Shown: piece by piece, positions 26,714-35,306 of the stretch
Position numbering within the stretch: position 1 is the stretch's first letter
Layout of the letters: every line of letters begins with the position of its first letter
Origin: Verrucomicrobiota bacterium
GTDB lineage: Bacteria; Verrucomicrobiota; Verrucomicrobiia; Limisphaerales; JADLHS01
Reading direction: 5' to 3'
Assembly: GCA_013140495.1 (NCBI GenBank)
Contig: JABFSR010000205.1
Location: 1-60,074 of the forward strand
Length of the DNA stretch: 60,074 bases
Translations under genes and position numbers: made by a program
Notes under the pieces: model-generated
The model's database searches: none
Told to the model about the DNA's origin: nothing
Seen by the model: the letters and a program-made list of their open reading frames with translations, nothing else

Positions 26714-26841
26714 GCAGTTTGTTTAACAGGCGGAAGTGTGTTTGCCAATCTTGGATGAGATGTTCATGGAACGTTGGATCGCCAACAGCCATCAATCAAA
26801 GCTGTGAACTCGCGGACAAAGCTCTCCGCACTCCGGTTTCA

Positions 26842-27108
26842 TCACGCCTTTTGCTGCCACTTCTGAATCTGCTTTTGGATTTCCGGTGATAAACCAAGAG
26901 CCATGATGGTGACCCAGAGCGCGGCGATCAGTGCGAAGATGATCAAATGCCATACGAGGACAGCCCGGAAATAATTCTTTCGTGACGCGTTGTCACCCAC
27001 AATGGCCCAGACGATGACCATGATGAAGCCGATGCAGGGCAGGGCCGCGACAAACAGCGCGAACATCCAAAACCAGAACGAAACATGGTTTTTGTCTTTG
27101 CTCATCAA
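26842..27108 (-). CDS. Small two-helix membrane protein
   Basis: The 88-residue product has two or three hydrophobic segments (FWMFALFVAALPCIGFIMVIVWAIV and LVWHLIIFALIAALWVTIMAL) separated by a short basic loop DNASRKNYFRA. It starts 27 bases after the AsmA-like gene and may be co-transcribed with it. No family is recognised. The gap 26714-26841 holds nothing clear. Confidence 0.65.
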   Translation of the reverse strand: MMSKDKNHVSFWFWMFALFVAALPCIGFIMVIVWAIVGDNASRKNYFRAVLVWHLIIFALIAALWVTIMALGLSPEIQKQIQKWQQKA

Positions 27109-27135
27109 ATGACAAATGAGCGCGTCACCCTCCGC

Positions 27136-27909
27136 TTACGGCTTCTTCTTGAACAAGTCACCAATGCCCTTGGTGGCTCCCTTCGTTGCTTTGTCGAGAG
27201 TCTCGGTCGCAGCCTTGCCTGCGGTGCCGACGGCTTCCTTGCCGAGGTCCGCCACGGCGGCGGCGGCGGCCTTGACACTTTCAGTAGTGATTTCACCGAG
27301 GATTTTCTTGGTGAGTTCGGCAGGCGTAATGCCTTCCGGTCCGCTGCCGAGATTTGTGAAATGCAGTTCCGGCAACGGCACAGTGCTGACTTTTCCGCCA
27401 AGCGCGGCGACACCCACTGTGATCTTGCCGCCGGTGATGACGATGTCATCCACCTGAAGTTTCTTCCCGGGCTTGGAATCCTTTTCCTTCGGCGCGCTGT
27501 CGGCACTCGCAGTCGCAGAGGCGACGTTTTCCTGAATCTGTTTCAAGTTGTTTCCGCCCGGTCCAATCTCGAACGTGATCTGCGGCTGCTCGATGCGGAT
27601 GGATTTCACCACGATTTTATCAGACAACACCGAGCCGGGTTGCACTGCCACGCTCGTCTTGCCAACACTGATGGCGGACGGCGTCTTGTAACCCTGCGGA
27701 TTGCCGATCACGAGTCCCTTGACCGTGCCCGAACCGGACAGGATGGAAAGGCTCACGCCGTCCAGTTTCACGTCCACCTTGGCGATCTGTGGTCCGACTG
27801 TTTCAACGCCCTTCTTGATCGCGCCGTCCAACGTGAGACCAATGACAACAACAGTAACGATGACGAGAACGACAACAACGATGGCAATGCGGATTATCCA
27901 CTTTTTCAT
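27136..27909 (-). CDS. AsmA-like membrane-anchored protein
   Basis: The 257-residue product has one N-terminal membrane helix (WIIRIAIVVVVLVIVTVVVIGL) and a periplasmic part that follows the AsmA/DUF748 pattern: KGVETVGPQIAKVDVKLDGVSLSILSGSG, KGLVIGNPQGY, SDKIVVKSIRIEQPQITFE and VDDIVITGGKITV. The C-terminus is Ala/Lys/Thr-rich and helical (KAAAAAVADLGKEAV). Large AsmA family members help move lipids to the outer membrane; this is a short member with unknown role. The 228 bases upstream (27910-28137) contain no gene I can recognise. Confidence 0.75.
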   Translation of the reverse strand: MKKWIIRIAIVVVVLVIVTVVVIGLTLDGAIKKGVETVGPQIAKVDVKLDGVSLSILSGSGTVKGLVIGNPQGYKTPSAISVGKTSVAVQPGSVLSDKIVVKSIRIEQPQITFEIGPGGNNLKQIQENVASATASADSAPKEKDSKPGKKLQVDDIVITGGKITVGVAALGGKVSTVPLPELHFTNLGSGPEGITPAELTKKILGEITTESVKAAAAAVADLGKEAVGTAGKAATETLDKATKGATKGIGDLFKKKP

Positions 27910-28137
27910 GTAATCGTTTTAACACCGAACTGGCCAGCGGCGCGAGGAAAATCCTGCCTGATTCGTGCCTCTGCTCAATCATAAAAATCAGCCTGGCTAT
28001 CTCAACGATTCAAAGCTGGACGGTCAGCATCGAAGCCGTGCCTGAGCCGTCTGTGATGGGAATTGGAGTGCTCGGCACGATGGCTTTTGCTGTGCGTGGC
28101 GCTCACATTAGGTCCATGCGTTCAATGCGCCGGATTT

Positions 28138-31100
28138 TTACCAGTCAAACGTCGCGGCTTTGACCTGCTGATAATTTTTGTCCAGTTCCGGTTGCAGCAA
28201 AATCAGCGCGGCGATGCGGCGGGCCGTATGGGTGACTTCACGTGCCTCGTCCGGTGTGAGCGCTCGACCGAGCAAGTCATGTTCGCGGTAGCTCAACCAC
28301 TTCTTGATGACCTGATAACCGCCGATGGTGTAGTCCCAGACGCGTTCCGGCACGTTGCGCCAGCAGGCGGTGTCGTTGAGAAAAACATCGTGCGTGGATT
28401 GGCCCAATATGGACTGCGGTGGCAAGCGAAGCGCGACACCGCTTTTGAAAGCGCCGTCGCCGCTGCGCTCTGCCGGCGCACTCCATGACGCCAATTCCTC
28501 CGCCGTGTAACCGCGCGTTTCCAGTTTGCCTTTGCCGGGCATCGTCACGCCGTTCTGCCCCGCGTGACCCCAGCCGACGGTGAGGGAAAGATTTAACTTC
28601 TCGTTCAGTCGGGTAACGACGGCAAGCTTCACCAGTTCAGGGCGAACTTTCCCAGCCGTCACGCCTTGAACTGGCGTTTCGGTATTAAGTAACGCGGCGA
28701 CTTGTCGGCCCAATTCAGCGGACGCCAGCAACGCCTCGCGTGATTTGGGCAACGGCACACGCGGCCAGTCTTGCTGCAATGCCCCGCCGTTTTCCACTTG
28801 GTAGCCGTTTGTGTGCATGACAGCAACAAGGTGATAAAACAATTCTTCTGGCTGCTTGCCGAGTTTTCTGTCGGCCAGATATTCCAAAGCCGCCTGTGTC
28901 AGGTTGGGCTTAATCTTCTTTTCGACGACTCGGTCAAAAAGCGAAGTGGAATCAAATTCAGGTTGCAGCCAAACAGGAAAAGCGAGCGAGACACTTTCAA
29001 TGACGTGAAAAGAAGAAACCGCTGACGTGACCACCGGCGGTTCAAAACCCTTGCGCGTTCGCTGCGCCATAACCATGAAGGCATTTCCCGGAAAAACGTT
29101 GGGAATGTAGTCGGATCGTTTTTCATCGAGCAGCTTCGTTTCCGGCTCCCAGTAAAGCCAGCGCACATCAAAGGGACGGTAGCAATAACGAATGAAACCC
29201 TCTTGATTGATTCCTCGCTCTATCAGGAACTCGCGTGTCGTCCTTGCGTTGAAGCGCGCATCGTTCTCCATAAGATGCGGAACAATTCGAGCAACTTCGT
29301 CATGCGAGAGCTTTGAATCAAAGTATTGTTGTATTCGTTGGCGTAACGGTTCCAATTCAACTGAAACTAAGTCTTGATCCCGCGAAGTTTTTACCCCGGA
29401 AAACCCGACTGGTAAAAGCTCCGTGACCTGCGGCCATTTGTAATAGCCAGCTTCCGTCTTCATTGGCAGAAACGGCAAGCCGACTTCCAGCGGCGGTTTC
29501 AGTCGCGTGTAAATTTTCTTCGGCGGTTGGTTGAGCGTGTCCAACAATTCCGCGCGCTTCTCCTTGCCCCACAGATGGCGGAACTGAACGGCGTGTTCAC
29601 GTGCCGGAGTGCGTCCGTCCCCGGACGCAGCAATGTCCGATTTACGAGCGGCTTGCTGTTTGCCGGAAGCGGTCTTGCTTTTCACCGTTGCTGCGCCCGG
29701 GACGGGCGCACTCCGCAACGAATTGCCACGTTTCACCAAAGTTGCAATGGCCGTCCCAACTTGAATCCCTTCACGGTTGGATTCGGTGGAAAACACGCTG
29801 GGGTCGGGGTCGCCTTCGGGCGTGACCTTGCCGGTCTTGTATTTGTCGCCGTTCAAGCAGTCCACCGTGATGGAATCGAAAACCTCCAGATATTTCTCGC
29901 GCATTCCCGTGAACGACAAACCATCCAGCCAGGAATAATTGGAGATAAAACTGATGATGCCCTCGCCGGACTTTTCCACGATGCGCCGCTCGGCCATGCG
30001 GAAGAAACGGATATACAAATCGTTCAAGCCCTGACCCTGGGGCGCGGGCGCGCGCTTCGTCGTGCGGTAGGCGTTGCTCAAATCGCGTTCTTCTTCCACG
30101 GCCAAGCCCGCGAAGCCGTTGTAAGGCGGGTTGCCGAGGATGACGATGATCTTCTTCTCCTGCTTGATGCCGTCCGCCGCTTCCTTTTCCTGTTTGAATT
30201 CGGGAATCGCGAAGGTGAGTTGCTTCTTGGCTTCTTCTGACGGCGGTTCCCAGCCGGTGAGCGCGTTCGTGAGATAAATCGCGGCGCGTTCGCCTTTGGA
30301 ATCGTCCAACGGCACGCCAAGGTTTTGCAGAAACAAACCCATTTGCAGATGCGCGACGACGAACGGTGCGGGCAGGAGTTCAAAACCAAAGACGCGTTCC
30401 ATGGCGGCTTTCTTTATGGCTTCGGCATTGAGCGCGTCGCCTTCGCCACGCGCCGAAAGTGTTTCACCAATTTTCCGCAGCACCTCGACAACATACGCGC
30501 CGGTGCCGCTGCACGGGTCGAGCACGAACACGCGCGGGTCGGCGAGACCGTCGGGAATGTCCAGTTCCTCGCGCAGCGCGGCGTCCACGCGGGCCACCTG
30601 ATATTGCACAATCTCCGGTGGCGTGTACCAAACACCGAGTTGCTTGCGCAGTTCGGGATCGAACGCTTCAAGGAATGGTTCGTAGAAATACTGGACGGCG
30701 TGCGTCTCCAGAAATTTCTCAAAGAAGGCGGCGCGATCCACGCGATTGAGCGCGGCCTCCGTCCAGTTGAGAACTTCCACGAGTCCGAGCGGGCCAAGCT
30801 GGGTGGGCGTGGCGACTTGATCGAACAACGCCTTGATCATCGGCACATGAAGCGTCCACGCGGCGGATTTCCAATCAAAGTGCGCGGTGGGGCGAGGCTC
30901 CTGACGAGCCGTTTTATCATCCGGGTCGTGGCTCGCGAGGACGCTCGCCCCACCGTTCTGTTGTTTATGCCACAACACCCACGCGGAAAACACACCGTAG
31001 AACAGCGTCTGGACGAGTGTGGAGCGGAAGAAGTGTTCGCCTTTCTCCGCCTCGAATTTCATGCCGAGAGCTTCCTCCAACGCCGTGCGGACGGCGGCGA

Positions 31101-31722
31101 GTTGCGGCAAGTCTTTGGCGGCTTCCACACGGGAACGGGCGTCGCGCGCATACGAGGCGAGGAAGAATGCCACGTCCTTGGGATTGTTCAACGGCGCGGC
31201 GTGGAGCATCACGCGCTTGAGATATTCAGACAGGCGTTCGCCAAGTTCGGTCGCGGTCTTGCGCGGGTGCGCGGTGGCGAGCCAGAAGGATTTTTCGTCG
31301 GGGGCAAGGCGGAATGATTCAAGTTTTTGAATCTTGTTGCCCGTGTGTTTGAGCAGGAGAAATTCACGGTAGTTCGTCAGCAAGACCTGACCATAGTGCG
31401 CGAGATATTCTTTGACCTGCTCGGTTTCGGCGATGGCAGCGATGTCGTCCTGCGTGGATTTCACTTCAATGGCGCCGCGCGCTGGCTTCTGGCCGACGAA
31501 GGATTCCACGTCGTCCTTGTTCTTCAACTGGTCGGGCGTGAACAATCCGCCATCAGGAATGCCCGCGCCGCTGTTTTTGGGATGAATGATGCAACGGACT
31601 TTGGGCTTGAGCGTGTGGCCGACGGCATTGAAAAGGTTCGCCAGCACCGGATAACCGGAAGTCTCCTTCGTCGCCCCACGCAACGTGGCGATCTCGGTGA
31701 GATAAGTTTCCAGCGGGTGCAT
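28138..31722 (-). CDS. Single-chain restriction-modification enzyme, type ISP-like, without helicase
   Basis: The 1194-residue product has an N-terminal PD-(D/E)XK nuclease signature (Pro56-Asp57, Glu86-Val-Lys88, then EQVKEYLAHYG), an N6-adenine methyltransferase core with motif I VLDPCSGTGAY near residue 397 and motif IV NPPYNGFAG near 527, and a long C-terminal region resembling the type ISP target-recognition domain (WGKEKRAELLDTL, RPFDVRWLYWE, PERVWDYTIGGYQVIKKWLSYRE). Type ISP enzymes such as LlaGI carry a SF2 helicase of about 500 residues between nuclease and methyltransferase; there is no room for it here. Two palindromic repeats are inserted in frame (residues about 257-279 and 669-708). 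The gene stands alone. Confidence 0.88.
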   Translation of the reverse strand: MHPLETYLTEIATLRGATKETSGYPVLANLFNAVGHTLKPKVRCIIHPKNSGAGIPDGGLFTPDQLKNKDDVESFVGQKPARGAIEVKSTQDDIAAIAETEQVKEYLAHYGQVLLTNYREFLLLKHTGNKIQKLESFRLAPDEKSFWLATAHPRKTATELGERLSEYLKRVMLHAAPLNNPKDVAFFLASYARDARSRVEAAKDLPQLAAVRTALEEALGMKFEAEKGEHFFRSTLVQTLFYGVFSAWVLWHKQQNGGASVLASHDPDDKTARQEPRPTAHFDWKSAAWTLHVPMIKALFDQVATPTQLGPLGLVEVLNWTEAALNRVDRAAFFEKFLETHAVQYFYEPFLEAFDPELRKQLGVWYTPPEIVQYQVARVDAALREELDIPDGLADPRVFVLDPCSGTGAYVVEVLRKIGETLSARGEGDALNAEAIKKAAMERVFGFELLPAPFVVAHLQMGLFLQNLGVPLDDSKGERAAIYLTNALTGWEPPSEEAKKQLTFAIPEFKQEKEAADGIKQEKKIIVILGNPPYNGFAGLAVEEERDLSNAYRTTKRAPAPQGQGLNDLYIRFFRMAERRIVEKSGEGIISFISNYSWLDGLSFTGMREKYLEVFDSITVDCLNGDKYKTGKVTPEGDPDPSVFSTESNREGIQVGTAIATLVKRGNSLRSAPVPGAATVKSKTASGKQQAARKSDIAASGDGRTPAREHAVQFRHLWGKEKRAELLDTLNQPPKKIYTRLKPPLEVGLPFLPMKTEAGYYKWPQVTELLPVGFSGVKTSRDQDLVSVELEPLRQRIQQYFDSKLSHDEVARIVPHLMENDARFNARTTREFLIERGINQEGFIRYCYRPFDVRWLYWEPETKLLDEKRSDYIPNVFPGNAFMVMAQRTRKGFEPPVVTSAVSSFHVIESVSLAFPVWLQPEFDSTSLFDRVVEKKIKPNLTQAALEYLADRKLGKQPEELFYHLVAVMHTNGYQVENGGALQQDWPRVPLPKSREALLASAELGRQVAALLNTETPVQGVTAGKVRPELVKLAVVTRLNEKLNLSLTVGWGHAGQNGVTMPGKGKLETRGYTAEELASWSAPAERSGDGAFKSGVALRLPPQSILGQSTHDVFLNDTACWRNVPERVWDYTIGGYQVIKKWLSYREHDLLGRALTPDEAREVTHTARRIAALILLQPELDKNYQQVKAATFDW
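29605..29715. repeat. Palindromic repeat (GGAGTGCGTCCG family) in frame inside the restriction-modification gene
   Basis: The arms are GGAGTGCGTCCGTCCCCGG (29606 onward) and CCGGGACGGGCGCACTCC (ending 29714), separated by about 70 bases. A related pair occurs between genes at 56999-57107. It encodes residues about 669-708, a segment rich in Ala, Ser, Lys and Arg placed between AIATLVKRGN and QFRHLWGKEKR, positions I would expect to be close together in this family. Confidence 0.75.
30886..30954. repeat. Palindromic repeat (GGTGGGGCGAGGCTCC family) in frame inside the restriction-modification gene
   Basis: The arms GGTGGGGCGAGGCTCCTGAC- and -GGACGCTCGCCCCACC are the same as those of the intergenic copy at 56891-56942; the 26- and 25-base arms look identical and only the middle differs (about 17 extra bases here). 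It encodes residues about 257-279 of the enzyme. Confidence 0.8.
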
Positions 31723-31793
31723 TGCCGGAACGGAGTTAAGCGGAAGCCATCCGCGAAATCAAACAGCAACCGCTCGCTTCATATGCTTCCTCA

Positions 31794-33176
31794 TCACGCT
31801 CCGACCTGCCGCTTGATGGCTTCGCAAATCTGTTTGCTCCACTTGTCCAGCACGGCCTCGTCGCGGCCTTCAATGAGCAGGCGCGCCTTGGGTTCGGTGC
31901 CGGAGTAACGCAACAGTACGCGTCCACCGGCGGGTTGCACTTCGGCCTCGGCCTGTTCCACGAGCTTGAGGATGCCATCCAGTTTGTCGAACGGCGTTTT
32001 CTCCCGCACCTTCACGTTGGTGACAAGCTGCGGGAAGCGCGTCCAGCATTTGGAAAGTTTTGAAAGCGGCACCTGCTTCGATTTCATCGTGCTCAGAACC
32101 TGCAACGCCGCCACAAGACCGTCGCCCGTGGTGCCGTGGTCGCGGAAGATGAGATGGCCGCTCTGCTCGCCGCCAAAGTTGAATCCGCCGCGCAACATTT
32201 CATCAATCACGTTCTTGTCGCCCACGTCGGTGCGGACAACCTTGCCACCAGCGGCCTTGATTGCAACGTCGAGCCCGGCATTGCTCATGACGGTGGAGAC
32301 GAGCGTTTTTTGCGCGAGCGTTCCCTGCGCCAGCATGTCGAGAGCGGAAACAGCCATGATGTCGTCGCCGTCAATCATCTCGCCGCGTTCGTCGCACATC
32401 ATCACGCGGTCGGCGTCGCCATCGTGCGCGATGCCGACATCGGCACGGAATTCGCGCACGAGCTGGCAAAGGTGTTGCGGGTGCATCGAGCCGCAATCCT
32501 TGTTGATGTTTTTGCCGTTGGGCGTGTCGCCCACGACGATGACTTCCGCGCCAAGTTCGCGAAGGACGCAGGGCGTGGCCTTGTACGCGGCACCATGTGC
32601 GCAGTCCACGACCACTCGCATGCCTTCGAGCGTCATGCCGCGCGGGAAGCTCGCCTTGGCAAATTCGATGTAACGACCCAGCGCGTCCTCGATACGCATG
32701 GCCTTGCCGATCTCCTCGGCAGTGGGGCGGATGTTTTCGATCTGGCCGCTGAACACGAGGTCCTCGATGCTCGCCTCAACCTTGTCGTCGAGCTTGTAGC
32801 CGTCCGCACGGAAAAACTTGATGCCGTTGTCCGCATACGGATTGTGCGAGGCGGTGATGACGATCCCGGCATCCGCACGCAGGCTGCGTGTGACGTAGGC
32901 AACGCCTGGCGTGGGCAGCGGCCCAATGAACAAAACGTCCACACCCATCGAAAGAATTCCCGAGGAGATGGCGTTCTCTAGCATGTAGCCGGAGAGGCGC
33001 GTGTCCTTGCCGATGACAATTTTGTGGCGACCCTGGCCGCGCGACTGAGTTTCGAGGTTCTTAAAAACGTGAGCTGCGGCGCGTCCGAGTTTCAACGCAG
33101 TTTCCGCCGTCACAGGTTCCACGTTGGCCGTGCCGCGTACGCCATCCGTGCCGAAGATTTTCTTGGGATTGCTCAT
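31794..33176 (-). CDS. glmM: Phosphoglucosamine mutase
   Basis: The 460-residue product converts glucosamine-6-phosphate to glucosamine-1-phosphate for UDP-GlcNAc, peptidoglycan and LPS synthesis. The start FGTDGVRGTAN is typical, the phosphoserine loop is ITASHNPYADNG with Ser110, the metal loop is AHDGDADRVMM and the C-terminal phosphate-binding loop is RYSGTEPKARLLIEG. It overlaps the stop of the upstream cdaR-like gene by four bases (ATGA). This gene order, cdaA-cdaR-glmM, is the conserved c-di-AMP operon best known in Firmicutes, where CdaA activity is modulated by GlmM. Confidence 0.95.
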   Translation of the reverse strand: MSNPKKIFGTDGVRGTANVEPVTAETALKLGRAAAHVFKNLETQSRGQGRHKIVIGKDTRLSGYMLENAISSGILSMGVDVLFIGPLPTPGVAYVTRSLRADAGIVITASHNPYADNGIKFFRADGYKLDDKVEASIEDLVFSGQIENIRPTAEEIGKAMRIEDALGRYIEFAKASFPRGMTLEGMRVVVDCAHGAAYKATPCVLRELGAEVIVVGDTPNGKNINKDCGSMHPQHLCQLVREFRADVGIAHDGDADRVMMCDERGEMIDGDDIMAVSALDMLAQGTLAQKTLVSTVMSNAGLDVAIKAAGGKVVRTDVGDKNVIDEMLRGGFNFGGEQSGHLIFRDHGTTGDGLVAALQVLSTMKSKQVPLSKLSKCWTRFPQLVTNVKVREKTPFDKLDGILKLVEQAEAEVQPAGGRVLLRYSGTEPKARLLIEGRDEAVLDKWSKQICEAIKRQVGA

Positions 33177-33592
33177 GGATTGTTTGCAGGGGATCTCATT
33201 GGGCCGCGGGGTGGAATGGTGATCTGCACGTTGGCGGGCTCGACGTTGACCACCGCGACGCCGTTGGGCAACGACACATCCACCTGCTTGACGAGGTTCT
33301 GCGTTGTTTCGAGGCCGGTCACGTCCACAAACACTTTGATTTCGCGGGCCACCAATGTGCGGATGGAATCAGGCAGACCTTTTACTGTGACCCGAACTTC
33401 ATTGGGTTCGATCCTGAACGTGCGCACGTCTGCGGTGCCTGAAACAATCTGGGCAGGCACGTTGAGAAACGTGCGCTCGGATTGGTTGCCACGCTCCGCA
33501 CTGACGGTCTTGACCGCCACCCAGATGGCAACCGCGAGTGCGAGCGACAGGAGCTTCCACCCGAAATTCCTGGATAGGATATCGCGAAACAT
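33173..33592 (-). CDS. cdaR: CdaR/YbbR-like protein
   Basis: The 139-residue product has one N-terminal membrane helix (FGWKLLSLALAVAIWVAV) and a single YbbR-type beta domain (RTFLNVPAQIVSG, VTVKGLPDSIRTLVAREIKVFVDVTG, VDVSLPNGVAVVNVEPANVQITI). Firmicute CdaR has several such domains; this one has one or slightly more, so it is a short version. It lies two bases after cdaA and overlaps glmM, and would regulate the membrane cyclase from the periplasmic side; that role is established for Firmicutes and inferred here. Confidence 0.85.
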   Translation of the reverse strand: MFRDILSRNFGWKLLSLALAVAIWVAVKTVSAERGNQSERTFLNVPAQIVSGTADVRTFRIEPNEVRVTVKGLPDSIRTLVAREIKVFVDVTGLETTQNLVKQVDVSLPNGVAVVNVEPANVQITIPPRGPMRSPANNP

Positions 33593-33594
33593 GG

Positions 33595-34467
33595 CTACTT
33601 GCCGCCTCCCTGCGGTGTGGAGCGTGGCTCGTTGCGCGTGACGACGGGCGGGCCGGAAGAACGATACGGCTCAAATTGGCGTGAGCGCAACCAGCCGACA
33701 AAGCCCCGTGCACGCGCCGGTTGCACGATCACTGATGTCATGAACGAGCGCAGCTCCTCAACGGTGATGCCACGAACAAGCTGCCCCTTGTAGGCATACG
33801 AAATTGCACCCGTCTCTTCAGACACCACAATGATCACCGCATCCGTTTCCTCGCTGAGACCCAGGGCCGCACGATGGCGCGTGCCGATTGATTTGTTCAA
33901 ATCACCCCGCTGTGATAAAGGGAAAATACATGCCGCGTGCGTGATACGGTCGCCCTTGATGATCACGCCGCCGTCGTGGATGGCGTTGTTGGGAAAGAAA
34001 ATCGTTTCGAGCATTTCCGGCGTGGCCTCGCAGTCCACCTGAATGCCTGACTCCACCGCTTCGTATAGCTGGATGGATTGCTCGATGGCGATGAGTGCGC
34101 CAATGCGAACGTCGGCAAGCCGTTCACAGGTGCCGACCACGACCTCGATGTTTTCACGTTGTTCTCGCGCGGTGGCGAAGATGGGAAGGTTGCCCAGTTC
34201 GCCCAGCATGCGGCGGAGTTCGGGTTGAAAGATGACGAGCGCCCCCAGGATGATGAACACCGTGGCGTTGCCAAGCAGCCAGCGCAACACGTCCAGGCGC
34301 AACAGTGTCGAGGCGAGCGAGAGCACGATGAGCAAAAGCGCAAAGCCAATCACCACCGGCCAGCCGCGCGTGCCGCGCACGAAGCGCGTGGCGAAATAGA
34401 TGCCCACCGCCAGGATGAGTATCTCCAGCGCCGGTCCGCCAATGTCATGAACTTTCTGCCAGGTCAT
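33595..34467 (-). CDS. cdaA: Diadenylate cyclase, CdaA type
   Basis: The 290-residue product has three membrane helices (about residues 12-30, 36-57 and 66-80) followed by a DisA_N (DAC) domain that joins two ATP into cyclic di-AMP. The ATP-binding RHR motif is at 197-199 in GTRHRAALG, and SEETGAIS follows. The other key motif, usually DGA, reads Asp165-Gly-Gly here. The catalytic Asp165 is present, so activity is likely. A poorly conserved tail follows residue 255. It overlaps folP by four bases and is followed by cdaR and glmM. Confidence 0.93.
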   Translation of the reverse strand: MTWQKVHDIGGPALEILILAVGIYFATRFVRGTRGWPVVIGFALLLIVLSLASTLLRLDVLRWLLGNATVFIILGALVIFQPELRRMLGELGNLPIFATAREQRENIEVVVGTCERLADVRIGALIAIEQSIQLYEAVESGIQVDCEATPEMLETIFFPNNAIHDGGVIIKGDRITHAACIFPLSQRGDLNKSIGTRHRAALGLSEETDAVIIVVSEETGAISYAYKGQLVRGITVEELRSFMTSVIVQPARARGFVGWLRSRQFEPYRSSGPPVVTRNEPRSTPQGGGK

Positions 34468-35306
34468 TTTATTTGCCGCTGCAAAATTGCTTCCGTCATG
34501 CGGATGGCCTGCACGGTTTCCTGAACGTCGTGTGTCCGGATAATCTTCACGCCAGCCTCAACTGCGAGACACGCGCACGCCAGCGAGGCGGGCAGCCGTT
34601 CCGCCACACCCGCGCCCAACAGCGCGCCGATGAAGGATTTCCGGGAAACGCCAACCAGCATCGGCCGCCCCATTCTTGTAAAACTCCGCAGCGCCGCGAG
34701 CAACTGCAAATTGTGTTCCATCGTCTTGCCAAAACCAATCCCGACGTCAAACGCGACCTGCTCCGGCGCAACCCCGGTGGCTTTCAAACGCACCATGCGT
34801 CCTTCAAAGAAATCTTCCATCTCACGAACCACGTCGCCGTAGGTCGGATGCGATTGCATGGTTTGCGGCGAACCTTGCATGTGCATCGCCACGTAACCTG
34901 AACCGGCTTCAGCAACGACGCGCCACATCGAGTCGTCTTCGCGATTCGCCGCCACGTCGTTGACAATGCTTGCACCCGCCGCCAAAGCCGCATGTGCCAC
35001 TGCGGGTTTCATCGTGTCCACGGAGAGCGGCACACTGACCTGCGCGGCGAGCTTTTCAATCACCGGAATCACCCGGCGCAACTCTTCCGTCTCGCTCACG
35101 GGCGCGGCACCGGGCCGCGTGGATTCGCCGCCAATGTCCAAAATGTCCGCACCCTGCTCGACCAGCGCCACTGCATGCGCCACCGCCGCGTCCGCATTGA
35201 AAAAGCTTCCGCCATCGGAAAACGAATCGGGCGTAACGTTGACAATCCCCATCACCAGCGCCGGACGCGGAAACTGAAATTCAAACTGACGGGCGCGAAG
35301 GATCAT
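34464..35306 (-). CDS. folP: Dihydropteroate synthase
   Basis: The 280-residue product contains the pterin-binding signatures VMGIVNVTPDSFSDGG and DILDIGGESTRPGA, then SVDTMKPAVAHAAL, and a C-terminal LVGVSRKSFIGALLG and IIRTHDV. It condenses p-aminobenzoate with the pterin pyrophosphate in folate synthesis. It begins directly after the gloA-like gene and overlaps cdaA (ATGA). FolP next to glmM is a familiar arrangement in many bacteria; here the cda genes lie between them. Confidence 0.95.
   Translation of the reverse strand: MILRARQFEFQFPRPALVMGIVNVTPDSFSDGGSFFNADAAVAHAVALVEQGADILDIGGESTRPGAAPVSETEELRRVIPVIEKLAAQVSVPLSVDTMKPAVAHAALAAGASIVNDVAANREDDSMWRVVAEAGSGYVAMHMQGSPQTMQSHPTYGDVVREMEDFFEGRMVRLKATGVAPEQVAFDVGIGFGKTMEHNLQLLAALRSFTRMGRPMLVGVSRKSFIGALLGAGVAERLPASLACACLAVEAGVKIIRTHDVQETVQAIRMTEAILQRQIK

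Noticed and set aside
28138..31722. PglX of a BREX system
   Set aside because: An N-terminal nuclease signature and type ISP-like C-terminus, and the absence of any other brx gene nearby, argue against BREX.
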